Shown here one piece after another: positions 51,558-59,754 of a stretch of 64,000 nt of DNA. The stretch's first letter is position 1. Every line of letters starts with the position of its first letter. The DNA lies in assembly GCA_022508305.1 (NCBI GenBank), contig JAFLVM010000002.1:1-64000 (forward strand), in the 5' to 3' direction. The stretch comes from Clostridiales bacterium (lineage in GTDB: Bacteria; Bacillota; Clostridia; Christensenellales; CAG-314). The notes below the pieces were generated by a model that saw nothing but the letters and a program-made list of their open reading frames with translations, was not told where the DNA came from and searched no databases. The translations under genes were made by a program, and so were the position numbers.

Positions 51558-53333
51558 ATGAAGCGTCAATGGAAAATTGCGTTTGCTATAATTTGTTGCG
51601 TAGCGTTGCTTTCGACGCTGCTTGTGGCGTGCGACATAAACGTCTGGGCGACTTTTGACCCCAACTACGATGGAGCGCAGCCTATTTACGTCGGTACGAT
51701 ATTCGGCTCGTCGGTAACTCCTCCGACTGTTAAGCGCGACGGATACGAATTTGCAGGTTGGTACCTCGATTCCGCTTGTACCGAAGTTGCAACGGAAAAC
51801 GATTTCGTTCTATTCGATTACGCAACATTCTACGCCAAGTGGACGAAGATTGAAGTAACTCTGGTAAGCATATCCGCCACCTACAACGGCAGCAATTTGG
51901 AAGTGGGTTGGGCGGTACACGAAAGTCAATTTACCGTTACGGCTAACTATTCGGACGGTAGCAGCAAGACGGTGACGGACTTCACCATTTCTACAGTGGA
52001 CACGTCAACCGTCGGACAAAAGACTGTAACCGTTTCCTACGAGGAAAACAACGTCACCAAAACGACTGAAGTGACGGTAACCGTAGTGGAACTTGTCGAG
52101 GACAAAACGCTTGTAAATATTTCGGCGGTCTATACGGGCGGCGACGTACTTGTCGGACAACAACCTGAAGAAAGCGCGCTCGTCGTCACCGCCTACTACG
52201 ACAACGACACGCAACGCGTAGTGACTGACTTTGAAACGGACGCAATTGACACTGACACGGTCGGCGAAAAGGTTTGGACTGTTTCCTACACGGAAAACGA
52301 GGTTACCAAGACTACGACTGTGACAATTAACGTAGTTACTAACACAGTTGCAGATATATACATACATTTTTTGGAGTTGGGCAACAACTCTAACGGTGAC
52401 TGTATTTATATCAAGGCGGGCGACACAGATATTTTGATTGACGCGGGTTCAACGGCAGGAAGCGCGCCCACAATTCAAAAATACGTCAATCAATATTGCA
52501 AGGACGGCATTTTGGAATACGTAATAGTAACACACGGCGACACCGACCATATTGCTGCGTTTACACGTTCAAAAAATTCAGGCGGCGGAATTTTCGAAAT
52601 GTACGAGTGCAAAACGATAATAGACTTTGTCCGTACAGGTAAAAATACGTCTACGCTAACAGAGTATTTCGCAAGACGTGACGAAGAGGTGGCTGCGGGC
52701 GCAAATCACTACACGGCGCTTGAGTGCTACAACAATGAAAACGGCGCTCAACGCGTGTATCAGCTTGCTGACGGCATAACCATGGAAATACTTTATCAAA
52801 AGTATTACGAAACAAGCACGTCCAATGAAAACGATTACTCGGTGTGTGTAATGTTCACGCAAGGCGACAATCACTACCTATTCCTCGGCGACCTTGAAGA
52901 GGCGGGCGAAAAGTCACTTGTAGAAATGAACCCTGATTTGCCTAAGGTTGAGCTGTACAAGGCAGGACATCACGGCTCACAGACTTCCGCAAGCGAATTG
53001 TTGATGGCAAAAATTCAACCTCAATACATTTGCATTTGCTGTGTAGCAGGACACACTGAGTACACGCAAAATCTTGAAAACACATTCCCCGCGCAGTCCT
53101 TTATTGATCGAATTGCGCCCTACACCGACAACGTGTACGCAACTACCTGGGGACACATCAAGCTCAACTCCAACGGACGTTGGAACAGCGACGGATACGA
53201 GTCAATGAACGGTAATATTACCTTCTCATGCGTCAACGGCGTGATAGAAGTTCACGGTTCCAACAACGACACCAAGCTCAAGGACACGCAGTGGTTCAGT
53301 GAATACCGCACGATGCCGGAGGCGTGGAAATAA
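51558..53333 (+). CDS. Lipoprotein with InlB-like repeat, Ig-like domains and ComEC-type metallo-beta-lactamase domain
   Basis: 591 residues. Lipobox LVAC at about residue 25. Then an InlB-type repeat (TPPTVKRDGYEFAGWYLDSACT, about 52-95), two Ig-like domains of about 85 residues each that end TKTTEVTVTV and TKTTTVTINV, and a metallo-beta-lactamase domain (about 270-590): IYIKAGDTDILIDAGS, THGDTDHIAAF (HxDxDH), LGDLEEAGE and GHHGSQTSAS. This is the fold of the ComEC hydrolase domain. It lies outside the membrane and may act on DNA or another phosphoester; not proven. AAGGAG before the ATG. Confidence 0.85.
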   Translation: MKRQWKIAFAIICCVALLSTLLVACDINVWATFDPNYDGAQPIYVGTIFGSSVTPPTVKRDGYEFAGWYLDSACTEVATENDFVLFDYATFYAKWTKIEVTLVSISATYNGSNLEVGWAVHESQFTVTANYSDGSSKTVTDFTISTVDTSTVGQKTVTVSYEENNVTKTTEVTVTVVELVEDKTLVNISAVYTGGDVLVGQQPEESALVVTAYYDNDTQRVVTDFETDAIDTDTVGEKVWTVSYTENEVTKTTTVTINVVTNTVADIYIHFLELGNNSNGDCIYIKAGDTDILIDAGSTAGSAPTIQKYVNQYCKDGILEYVIVTHGDTDHIAAFTRSKNSGGGIFEMYECKTIIDFVRTGKNTSTLTEYFARRDEEVAAGANHYTALECYNNENGAQRVYQLADGITMEILYQKYYETSTSNENDYSVCVMFTQGDNHYLFLGDLEEAGEKSLVEMNPDLPKVELYKAGHHGSQTSASELLMAKIQPQYICICCVAGHTEYTQNLENTFPAQSFIDRIAPYTDNVYATTWGHIKLNSNGRWNSDGYESMNGNITFSCVNGVIEVHGSNNDTKLKDTQWFSEYRTMPEAWK

Positions 53334-53348
53334 CCACCCCATATTGCG
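53334..53348 (+). repeat. Half-copy of the CACCCCAT palindrome
   Basis: CCACCCCATATTGCG directly after the stop codon of the Ig-domain hydrolase; no second arm. Confidence 0.5.
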
Positions 53349-53391
53349 AAAAATATAAGCTAAAAATACCAAAGATAGCAAAATTGTTACA

Positions 53392-54600
53392 ATGTCCGCA
53401 GAAACAAACGGTAAAACACATGACCCGATGACAGCCCAACGCAAGCGCAAATTGTTTGCCGCTTTGAGCGTTGCAATCGTAGTGTTGCTGCTCGCGCTGT
53501 TTGTCGTAGGTTACTACTGCGGTTGGTTTGACGGTCTTGTCTACCGCTACAATAGGACAACTTACAACGTCAACGCAATATTGAGCGAGCAACTGTCTAT
53601 ACACTTTTTGCAAATGCCAAACGGTGTTAACGGAGATTGCATTTACATAAAGGCGGGCGAAACGGACGTTCTCATTGATGCAGGGTCGCGTCAAAATAGC
53701 GCAAGGTACATAAGTAGCTACGTTAACAGATTTTGTACCGACGGCAAGCTGGAATTCGTAATTGCAACTCACGCGGATTACGACCACGTTTCCGGTTTTA
53801 CGAGTACAAATCTTGTCAAGGGCATTTTCGACAGGTACGAATGTGAAACGATAATTCAATTTGCGCGTACCAACAAAGATGCAAATAAAAACGAAACTTA
53901 TCTTGACTACTGTGTTGCGCGCGACAGGGAAATTGCAAACGGCGCAAACTGTTACACGGCGCTTGAGTGCTACAACAACGTTAACGGGGCTAAGCGTAGT
54001 TATGAACTTGCCGAAGGCATCACAATGACGGTGCTATATCAGGAGTACTACGAAACCTACTCGGACAAGGAAAACAACTATTCCGTATGTCTGCTTATTT
54101 CGCAGGAGTACGAGCAGGACGGCAAGACGGAAAGGAACAACTATCTGCTAATGGGCGATTTGGAAGAGGCAGGCGAGCAGTCGCTTGTGAAATGTAACCC
54201 CGATTTGCCCGAGGTTACGCTGTACAAGGGCAGCCATCACGGTTCTAAAACCTCGTCAAACGACGTGCTGCTAAGACAGATAAAACCTCAAATAGTATGC
54301 GTTAACTGTGTGGCGGGCAGCGTTGAACACACGCAAAACCTGCTAAACACATTCCCAACGCAGGACTTTATCAACCGAATTGCGCCCTACACCGACGAGG
54401 TTTACGTAACAAACGTAGCGCAAGTGAAATTGAACTCAACGGGCAGTTACGTCAATACGGGTTATTCCCCTTTGAACGGCGACGTGGTAATAGCGTGTAC
54501 GGACGGCGTAATCACAAAATATTTTTCCAACAGCGACGTAAGGCTCAAGGACACCGAGTGGTTTAAGCAAAATAGAAATTGCCCCGAAAGTTGGTCGTAA
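53392..54600 (+). CDS. Membrane-anchored ComEC-type metallo-beta-lactamase protein, paralog of the previous gene
   Basis: 402 residues. A short basic cytoplasmic start, one transmembrane helix (about 25-47), then a metallo-beta-lactamase domain parallel to that of the preceding gene along its whole length: IYIKAGETDVLIDAGS, THADYDHVSGF, ALECYNNVNGAKR, MGDLEEAGEQSL, SHHGSKTSS and the closing WFKQNRNCPESW. It lacks the lipobox, InlB and Ig modules. The pair is a tandem duplication whose members are held to the surface by different anchors. No clear Shine-Dalgarno. Confidence 0.85.
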   Translation: MSAETNGKTHDPMTAQRKRKLFAALSVAIVVLLLALFVVGYYCGWFDGLVYRYNRTTYNVNAILSEQLSIHFLQMPNGVNGDCIYIKAGETDVLIDAGSRQNSARYISSYVNRFCTDGKLEFVIATHADYDHVSGFTSTNLVKGIFDRYECETIIQFARTNKDANKNETYLDYCVARDREIANGANCYTALECYNNVNGAKRSYELAEGITMTVLYQEYYETYSDKENNYSVCLLISQEYEQDGKTERNNYLLMGDLEEAGEQSLVKCNPDLPEVTLYKGSHHGSKTSSNDVLLRQIKPQIVCVNCVAGSVEHTQNLLNTFPTQDFINRIAPYTDEVYVTNVAQVKLNSTGSYVNTGYSPLNGDVVIACTDGVITKYFSNSDVRLKDTEWFKQNRNCPESWS

Positions 54601-54624
54601 GACGGTCACGCATAAAAAACAATC

Positions 54625-55665
54625 ATGATAACTTACAAATTCAACGGTACATCTCACGGCGAAGGTTACAGCGGCGTAATCAGCGGCTTGCCAAATGGCT
54701 TTACCTTTGACGTGGACGAGGTCAACAAACAACTATACGAGCGCAAGCGCGGTTTGGGCAGAAGCGACCGTCAGGTTTATCCCGACGTAGTCACGTTTAG
54801 CGGCTTTGACAAAAAGGTGACGGTCAACGGCGACGTACATTTTTTCGTTGCCAACAAGTCGGTAGAAAACCGCCCCGAAATCACCGCGCTCAGGAGCGGT
54901 CACAGCGACGTGGTGGGCAGGGCGCGTCATCCCGAGCTGACCGTCAGGGAAATTGCCGAACTGACTTCCGCGCGCAACAGCGTGTGCTACGTCGTACTGG
55001 GAGCAATATGCAAGCAGCTTTTGGCAGAGCGCGGAATTTATACATATCATTACGTGGAAAAGATTGGCGGCATTTCCTCTCGCAACAGGTACCGCCATGG
55101 TATATCGGAAAAAGAGCCACATTTTGCCACCCTTCACTGCCCGTGCAGGTACGCGACGGGTCTCATGGTTGAGGCAATCGAGAAAGCCCGCATTGAATTC
55201 AACAGTTTAGGCGGCACCGTGGCGGTGGGCGCGACGGGCGTTCCTATGGGACTTGGTGAAATTTTACCCTACACCGAACGTCTGGACGCTCAGATTGCGG
55301 CTAATTTCGTCGGTATACCGTCTGTCAAAGGGGTAAGCTTTGGAATCGGCGACAAATACGCCAGTCTCGACGGGGTTGCCGCCCACGACGAATTGACGGT
55401 TGTAAAGGGCGAGATTACCTACGCTACCAACAACTGCGGCGGCATAGTTTCCGGCATAACCACAGGCGGCGATATATTGTGTCACTTAACGGTCAAACCC
55501 GTACCTACCGTCAAGGGCGTTGACACGGTAGACAGCGTCACAAAAACGACCGTACCCCAACACTACGAACGCGCGGACGTATGCGTAGTTCCCAACGTGG
55601 GAGTAATTGCGGAAAACATCTTGGCGTACGTAATTACAAATCAGATACTCAAACAACAAGTGTGA
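54625..55665 (+). CDS. aroC: Chorismate synthase, divergent form
   Basis: 346 residues. Last step to chorismate: removes phosphate from EPSP using reduced FMN. Recognisable blocks: NGTSHGEGYSGVISGLPNG (usual GESHG is GTSHG), RSGHSDVVGRARH (usual RPGHAD), FNSLGGTVAVGATGVPMGLGE, ATNNCGGIVSGITTGGDI and ERADVCVVPNVGVIAENILA. The key His residues are kept, but several surrounding positions differ from mainstream AroC. First gene of the aro cluster, 24 bases after the hydrolase pair; no ribosome site or promoter is obvious. AroB follows one base after its stop. Confidence 0.92.
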   Translation: MITYKFNGTSHGEGYSGVISGLPNGFTFDVDEVNKQLYERKRGLGRSDRQVYPDVVTFSGFDKKVTVNGDVHFFVANKSVENRPEITALRSGHSDVVGRARHPELTVREIAELTSARNSVCYVVLGAICKQLLAERGIYTYHYVEKIGGISSRNRYRHGISEKEPHFATLHCPCRYATGLMVEAIEKARIEFNSLGGTVAVGATGVPMGLGEILPYTERLDAQIAANFVGIPSVKGVSFGIGDKYASLDGVAAHDELTVVKGEITYATNNCGGIVSGITTGGDILCHLTVKPVPTVKGVDTVDSVTKTTVPQHYERADVCVVPNVGVIAENILAYVITNQILKQQV

Positions 55666-55666
55666 C

Positions 55667-56575
55667 ATGAGCGTAACCTTTGAAAAATTCGATTTAACGA
55701 CATACCGAACTTGCCCAATAGTTACCGACGGCAAGATAGCCAAGCTTTACGGCATAAGCGGCGACAACGTGTATCTTTTACCTCGAGGTGAAAAGTCCAA
55801 GAGTTTTAGATACGTCGAACAGCTGTGCAGGTGGTTTTTAAGTCTCAACCTCAATAAAAGCGATTTGGTAGTTGCCGTTGGCGGTGGAAGTGTTGGCGAC
55901 ACGGTGGGCTTTGCGACAAGCATTTACAAGCGAGGCGTAAGATTGCTTCACGTGCCCACGACGCTACTTGCTCAAATTGACAGCAGCATCGGCGGCAAAA
56001 CGGCGATTGACCTTGACTGGGTGAAAAACGCGGTGGGCAGCTACCACTTTGCAGATACGCTAATTGACGTAGATTTTTTGAAAACATTGGACAAAAAACA
56101 GCTTACAAGCGGTTACGGCGAAATTCTGAAATACCGAATGCTCAATGAAAAAATAGACGAAGTGTTCAAAGAGGGCGATTTGTCGCAGACGGTACAAGCC
56201 TGCGTAAGGTACAAACAGCAGGTGTGTGACGTTGACCCCTATTGTCAAAATGAACGCAACAAATTAAACTTCGGACATACTGTCGGTCACGCAATGGAGC
56301 TAATCTACGGATTGCCTCACGGAATTGCGGTCGCCAACGGAATTTACTACGAGACGCTTTTAGCTGCAAATATGGGCATATGTTCACGCGAGTACGCCGC
56401 AAAGTGGATGGCGGAAGCGGAAAAATTCGCTATTTTGCCCCTAACCGACGAAATAATCTCACTAACGCTCAGCGACAAAAAGAACGTGGGCGGCAAGGTG
56501 AGCTTTGTATTACCGAAAGCCTTTCAACAGATAAGCCTTACTATAGAAGAATTGGAGGAACTGAAACATGCTTAA
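55667..56575 (+). CDS. aroB: 3-dehydroquinate synthase (short form)
   Basis: 302 residues, about 50 shorter than usual, the missing part lying at the N-terminus. Converts DAHP to 3-dehydroquinate with NAD and a divalent metal. Core motifs intact: VAVGGGSVGDTVGFATSIYKRGVRLLHVPTTLLAQIDSSIGGKTAIDL, the metal-ligand Glu in GYGEILKY, and His ligands in NFGHTVGHAMELIYGLPHG. Cytoplasmic. It starts one base after aroC and overlaps the fusion gene by eight bases, so the cluster is translationally tight. Confidence 0.95.
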   Translation: MSVTFEKFDLTTYRTCPIVTDGKIAKLYGISGDNVYLLPRGEKSKSFRYVEQLCRWFLSLNLNKSDLVVAVGGGSVGDTVGFATSIYKRGVRLLHVPTTLLAQIDSSIGGKTAIDLDWVKNAVGSYHFADTLIDVDFLKTLDKKQLTSGYGEILKYRMLNEKIDEVFKEGDLSQTVQACVRYKQQVCDVDPYCQNERNKLNFGHTVGHAMELIYGLPHGIAVANGIYYETLLAANMGICSREYAAKWMAEAEKFAILPLTDEIISLTLSDKKNVGGKVSFVLPKAFQQISLTIEELEELKHA

Positions 56576-58550
56576 TCTAAACGGACAGTATCAACTACAC
56601 ACCAACGTCAGCTACGGCGACAAATCGTTGTCTCACCGCGCGCTAATATTAGCAGCGCTCAGTAGCGGAAAATGTATTATACGCAACCTGTCACTGTGCA
56701 GCGACGTGATGTACACGGCGAATTGTTTGATGACTTTGGGCGCAAAAATTACCATTTCCGGCACGACGGCGACGGTTATTCCCATCAAAAAGAAGCCGAG
56801 CAAGGAGGTCATTCTCAACTGCGGCAACAGCGGTACTACTGCGCGTTTGCTTGCGGGCGTAGTGGCAGGATTGGACGTCAAGGCGCGTTTTGTCGGTGAC
56901 AAATCGTTGATGAAACGCCCAATGGACCGTGTAATCGCGCCGTTAGAGGCTATGGGCGCAGAGTTCAAAACCGAGCCTGACTGTTTGTTCGTCAGCTGTG
57001 GCGGCGCATTGAAGGGTACGACGATAGAACCAAAGGTGGATTCGGCGCAGGTAAAGAGCGCGGTGCTCCTTGCAGGCTTGTTTGCCGACGGCGAAACACA
57101 CTACGTGGAGAAAAATCCCACCCGCAACCACACCGAGCTTATGTTGGACAACTTTGGCGCAAGTATTTTCGGTAACGCATTGAACGTCGGCGTGAAAAAG
57201 AGTTCGCTAATTCCCTTTGAGCTTGACCTGCCCAACGACCCGTCCAGCGCAGCCTATTTAGTGGCTTTGGCTCTGTTAAAGGGCGAAGAGTTGACGTTGC
57301 CTAACGTCCTGTTGAGTGACAGAAGACTGGGATTCTACCGCATACTGCAACGTAGTGGCGCAAATATCAGCTTCGCCAACATTCACACGGTTTGTGGCGA
57401 GCGCGTGGGTGACATCGTGGTAAAACCAAGTGTTTTGAAACCTATTGTGGCAACTGAGCTTGACGTCAGCGACGGCATCGACGAGGTTCCACTCCTTGCA
57501 ACGGTTGCTTTGACAGTCAAGGGTAAGCACCTGTTCAAGGGCGTTACCGAGTTGCAAAACAAAGAGTGCGACAGAGTGGAAGCCATCAAGCATATTGTAA
57601 GCGTGTGCAATCAAAAGTGCTCCTTCAACGGCAAGAGTTTGCGTATCGTATCCGACGGTAAGCTGGAAGGCGGCAAGAGTTTCGTTAGCTTTGACGACCA
57701 TCGAATTGCCATGTGCGAAGTCGTTTTGTCGCTGTATCTCGGCGGCGGAAACGTTGACAAAACGCCTTTTGAGGTGTCATTCCCGCAGTTCTTGCCTATG
57801 CTCGGCGTCAAACCCTTACGTCTTGGCTTGATTGGACAACACGTTTACGACAGCAAGTCGCCTTTGCTTATGGCTCATTTGGCGAAGAATGCAGGCGTAT
57901 GCTGCAGCTACGACACAGTAGAGCTGCCCGCCAACATTTCCGATGAGGAACTGCTCAACGCCGTAAACAGCTTTGACGGACTGAACATCACAACTCCTTT
58001 CAAAATCAGAGTTGCAGACCTGCTCAAAACCAAGCTTACTTCGCTAAATACCGTAGGCAAAAATATTGCTCCGCAGTCCACTGACGGTTACGGAGTGTTG
58101 CAAGCACTGCATCATCACGACGTTGACCCGCGCTACAGTTCGCTGTGGATTATCGGCGCCGGCGGTTCGGCTGAGGCGTGCGTACACGAGCTGGTACAGT
58201 ACGGCTGCAAAATGCAGGTATTCAACCGCACTGAGGAAAAAGCTAAGGCGCTTTCGTTGAGGTACGGCTTGCAGAAGAAGGTAGCTAAGCCCATCGGCGT
58301 GTTGAGCTTCGTTCCGGAATGCGAATTCGAACAATCATTGACGTTGCCCGAAAGCTGCGAATATTTGCTCGTTGCAGATTACAAGGGTCGCAGCAATCTT
58401 GCCGAACAGGCGGACTCATTGGGAATTCCCGTAATTGGCGGTTTGGAAATGCTGTATTATCAAGGCGCCAAGAGCTTCTCGCTGTGGACGAACACTCCCG
58501 CTCAGGACGACTACGACGGATTTGCTGCTGTCCTTCCCCAAGAGGCATAG
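56568..58550 (+). CDS. Fusion of EPSP synthase (AroA) and shikimate dehydrogenase (AroE)
   Basis: 660 residues. Residues 1-415 are EPSP synthase: GDKSLSHRALILAAL, NCGNSGTTARLLAG, DKSLMKRPMDRV and FDDHRIAM. Residues about 418-660 are shikimate dehydrogenase: LGLIGQHVYDSKSPLLMAHLA (substrate SxS loop), NITTPFK with the catalytic Lys, STDGYG with the catalytic Asp, and the NADP loop IIGAGGSAEA followed by NRTEEKA. It thus performs steps 4 and 6 of the shikimate pathway. The two halves are joined without a long linker and with one reading frame. GGAGG lies inside aroB. A gene named aroA/aroE would be fair. Confidence 0.94.
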   Translation: MLNLNGQYQLHTNVSYGDKSLSHRALILAALSSGKCIIRNLSLCSDVMYTANCLMTLGAKITISGTTATVIPIKKKPSKEVILNCGNSGTTARLLAGVVAGLDVKARFVGDKSLMKRPMDRVIAPLEAMGAEFKTEPDCLFVSCGGALKGTTIEPKVDSAQVKSAVLLAGLFADGETHYVEKNPTRNHTELMLDNFGASIFGNALNVGVKKSSLIPFELDLPNDPSSAAYLVALALLKGEELTLPNVLLSDRRLGFYRILQRSGANISFANIHTVCGERVGDIVVKPSVLKPIVATELDVSDGIDEVPLLATVALTVKGKHLFKGVTELQNKECDRVEAIKHIVSVCNQKCSFNGKSLRIVSDGKLEGGKSFVSFDDHRIAMCEVVLSLYLGGGNVDKTPFEVSFPQFLPMLGVKPLRLGLIGQHVYDSKSPLLMAHLAKNAGVCCSYDTVELPANISDEELLNAVNSFDGLNITTPFKIRVADLLKTKLTSLNTVGKNIAPQSTDGYGVLQALHHHDVDPRYSSLWIIGAGGSAEACVHELVQYGCKMQVFNRTEEKAKALSLRYGLQKKVAKPIGVLSFVPECEFEQSLTLPESCEYLLVADYKGRSNLAEQADSLGIPVIGGLEMLYYQGAKSFSLWTNTPAQDDYDGFAAVLPQEA

Positions 58551-58559
58551 TTGCAAATT

Positions 58560-58979
58560 ATGAAAATACTACTTCTCAACGGAGTAAATCTCAATTTACT
58601 GGGCAAGCGTGACAGCAAGTACTACGGAACGGACACGCTTGCCGAATTGGAAAGTAAGCTGACAGACTACGCCGCAAAACACGGTGTAACCCTCGTGTGC
58701 AAGCAGAGCAACGTTGAGGGTGAATTGGTAAACTTGCTGCAGCAAACGGACTGTGCCGCCGTCGTGTTCAATGCGGGGGCGTACAGTCACTACAGTTACG
58801 CCCTTCGCGATTGCATTGAGAGCATTCCTACGCCCGTAGTTGAGGTACATATGTCTGATATTTACCAAAGGGAGCCGTTTCGCCACGTTGACGTACTGGA
58901 GGACGTGTGCAAGGCGCGTTTCTACGGCAAGGGAATCAACAGTTACGTTGAGGCGATTGACTTTTTGTTGACAAAATGA
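58560..58979 (+). CDS. aroQ: Type II 3-dehydroquinate dehydratase
   Basis: 139 residues from the ATG that begins MKILLLNGVNLNLLGKRDSKYYG, the AroQ opening with the flexible lid loop (Arg and catalytic Tyr). NAGAYSHYSYALRDCI and EVHMSDIYQREPFRH supply the Asn/His site. It converts 3-dehydroquinate to 3-dehydroshikimate, the step before the AroE half of the upstream fusion. The more distant TTG at the end of the fusion gene has no advantage. It overlaps aroK by an ATGA junction. Confidence 0.95.
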   Translation: MKILLLNGVNLNLLGKRDSKYYGTDTLAELESKLTDYAAKHGVTLVCKQSNVEGELVNLLQQTDCAAVVFNAGAYSHYSYALRDCIESIPTPVVEVHMSDIYQREPFRHVDVLEDVCKARFYGKGINSYVEAIDFLLTK

Positions 58980-59476
58980 AAAAAATCATATTGATAGGTT
59001 TTGCGTGTTGCGGCAAGTCAACAGTGGGCAAAATTCTTGCGAACAGGCTGAATTGCGCTTTCGTGGACACCGACCGTGAGATAGCTAAACGCAGCAATCT
59101 CACCGTGGAACAGATTTTCGGGTGTTACGGTGAAAATTATTTCCGTGAAAAAGAAAACCAACTGCTGAAAACACTTGTAGACGGCAACACGGTAGTCGCC
59201 TGTGGTGGTGGTAGCGTGCTTGCCGACAGCTTCAACGCTTTTTCCGCCGATGGAACGGTAGTGTGGCTGACGGCAACGGCGCAAACGGTGCGTGATAGGC
59301 TGGGCGACGTTCCAAGACCGTTGTTTGACAGGCTGACTGTTGAGCAGTTGAATGAGTATATGCTACGCCGTAATCCGATTTACGAAAAGTACGCGCATAT
59401 CAAATTTGCCACCGACTGTAAAACACCCGAGCAAGTAGCCGAAGAGATACGTGATTGGTTCGTGAAACGTCATTGA
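58976..59476 (+). CDS. aroK: Shikimate kinase
   Basis: 166 residues. P-loop GFACCGKSTVGK, shikimate-binding Asp in DTDREI, FREKENQLL, CGGGSVL (the GGG shikimate contact), the lid Arg region RPLFDR and RNPIYEKYA. It phosphorylates shikimate with ATP, feeding the EPSP synthase half of the fusion. Last gene of the aro operon, translationally coupled to aroQ, followed by a terminator. With it, every enzyme from DAHP to chorismate is encoded in 4.9 kb. Confidence 0.95.
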   Translation: MKKIILIGFACCGKSTVGKILANRLNCAFVDTDREIAKRSNLTVEQIFGCYGENYFREKENQLLKTLVDGNTVVACGGGSVLADSFNAFSADGTVVWLTATAQTVRDRLGDVPRPLFDRLTVEQLNEYMLRRNPIYEKYAHIKFATDCKTPEQVAEEIRDWFVKRH

Positions 59477-59494
59477 TAACTGTATTTATAAAAA

Positions 59495-59529
59495 TAACTC
59501 CCTACAAATACGTATGGAGTTAATTTTTT
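59495..59529 (+). terminator. Terminator of the aro operon
   Basis: TAACTCC / GGAGTTA stem with a 14-base loop followed by ATTTTTTT. The next 170 bp are very A+T-rich with no gene visible. Confidence 0.7.
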
Positions 59530-59704
59530 TAAGAAAGATTTTCATTCAATTTTGAATTCTATTATACAAGTTAAGTTTCTTACTTAATTATTAGTTCATC
59601 ATCTATCTTAATATATACTCAATAATAAAGTCATTATCTATATTATTCAATATATATATCCTAATACAGGAAGAAGTCGCCTGTCCGCCTAGTTCATATA
59701 AAAA

Positions 59705-59732
59705 AATAACGTAACATTAAGTCACGTTATTT
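59705..59732 (-). terminator. Terminator of the large surface-protein gene
   Basis: AATAACGT / ACGTTATT stem followed by a T-run on the minus strand. Confidence 0.75.
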
Positions 59733-59754
59733 TTAATTGGTTAAAGATTTGAAA

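Noticed and set aside
59668..59700. GAAGTCGCCTGTCCGCCTAGTTCATAT looks like a degenerate third copy of the 36-bp repeat (shown only for its start and end similarity)
   Set aside because: Too many mismatches and a shifted spacing; not counted as a copy.
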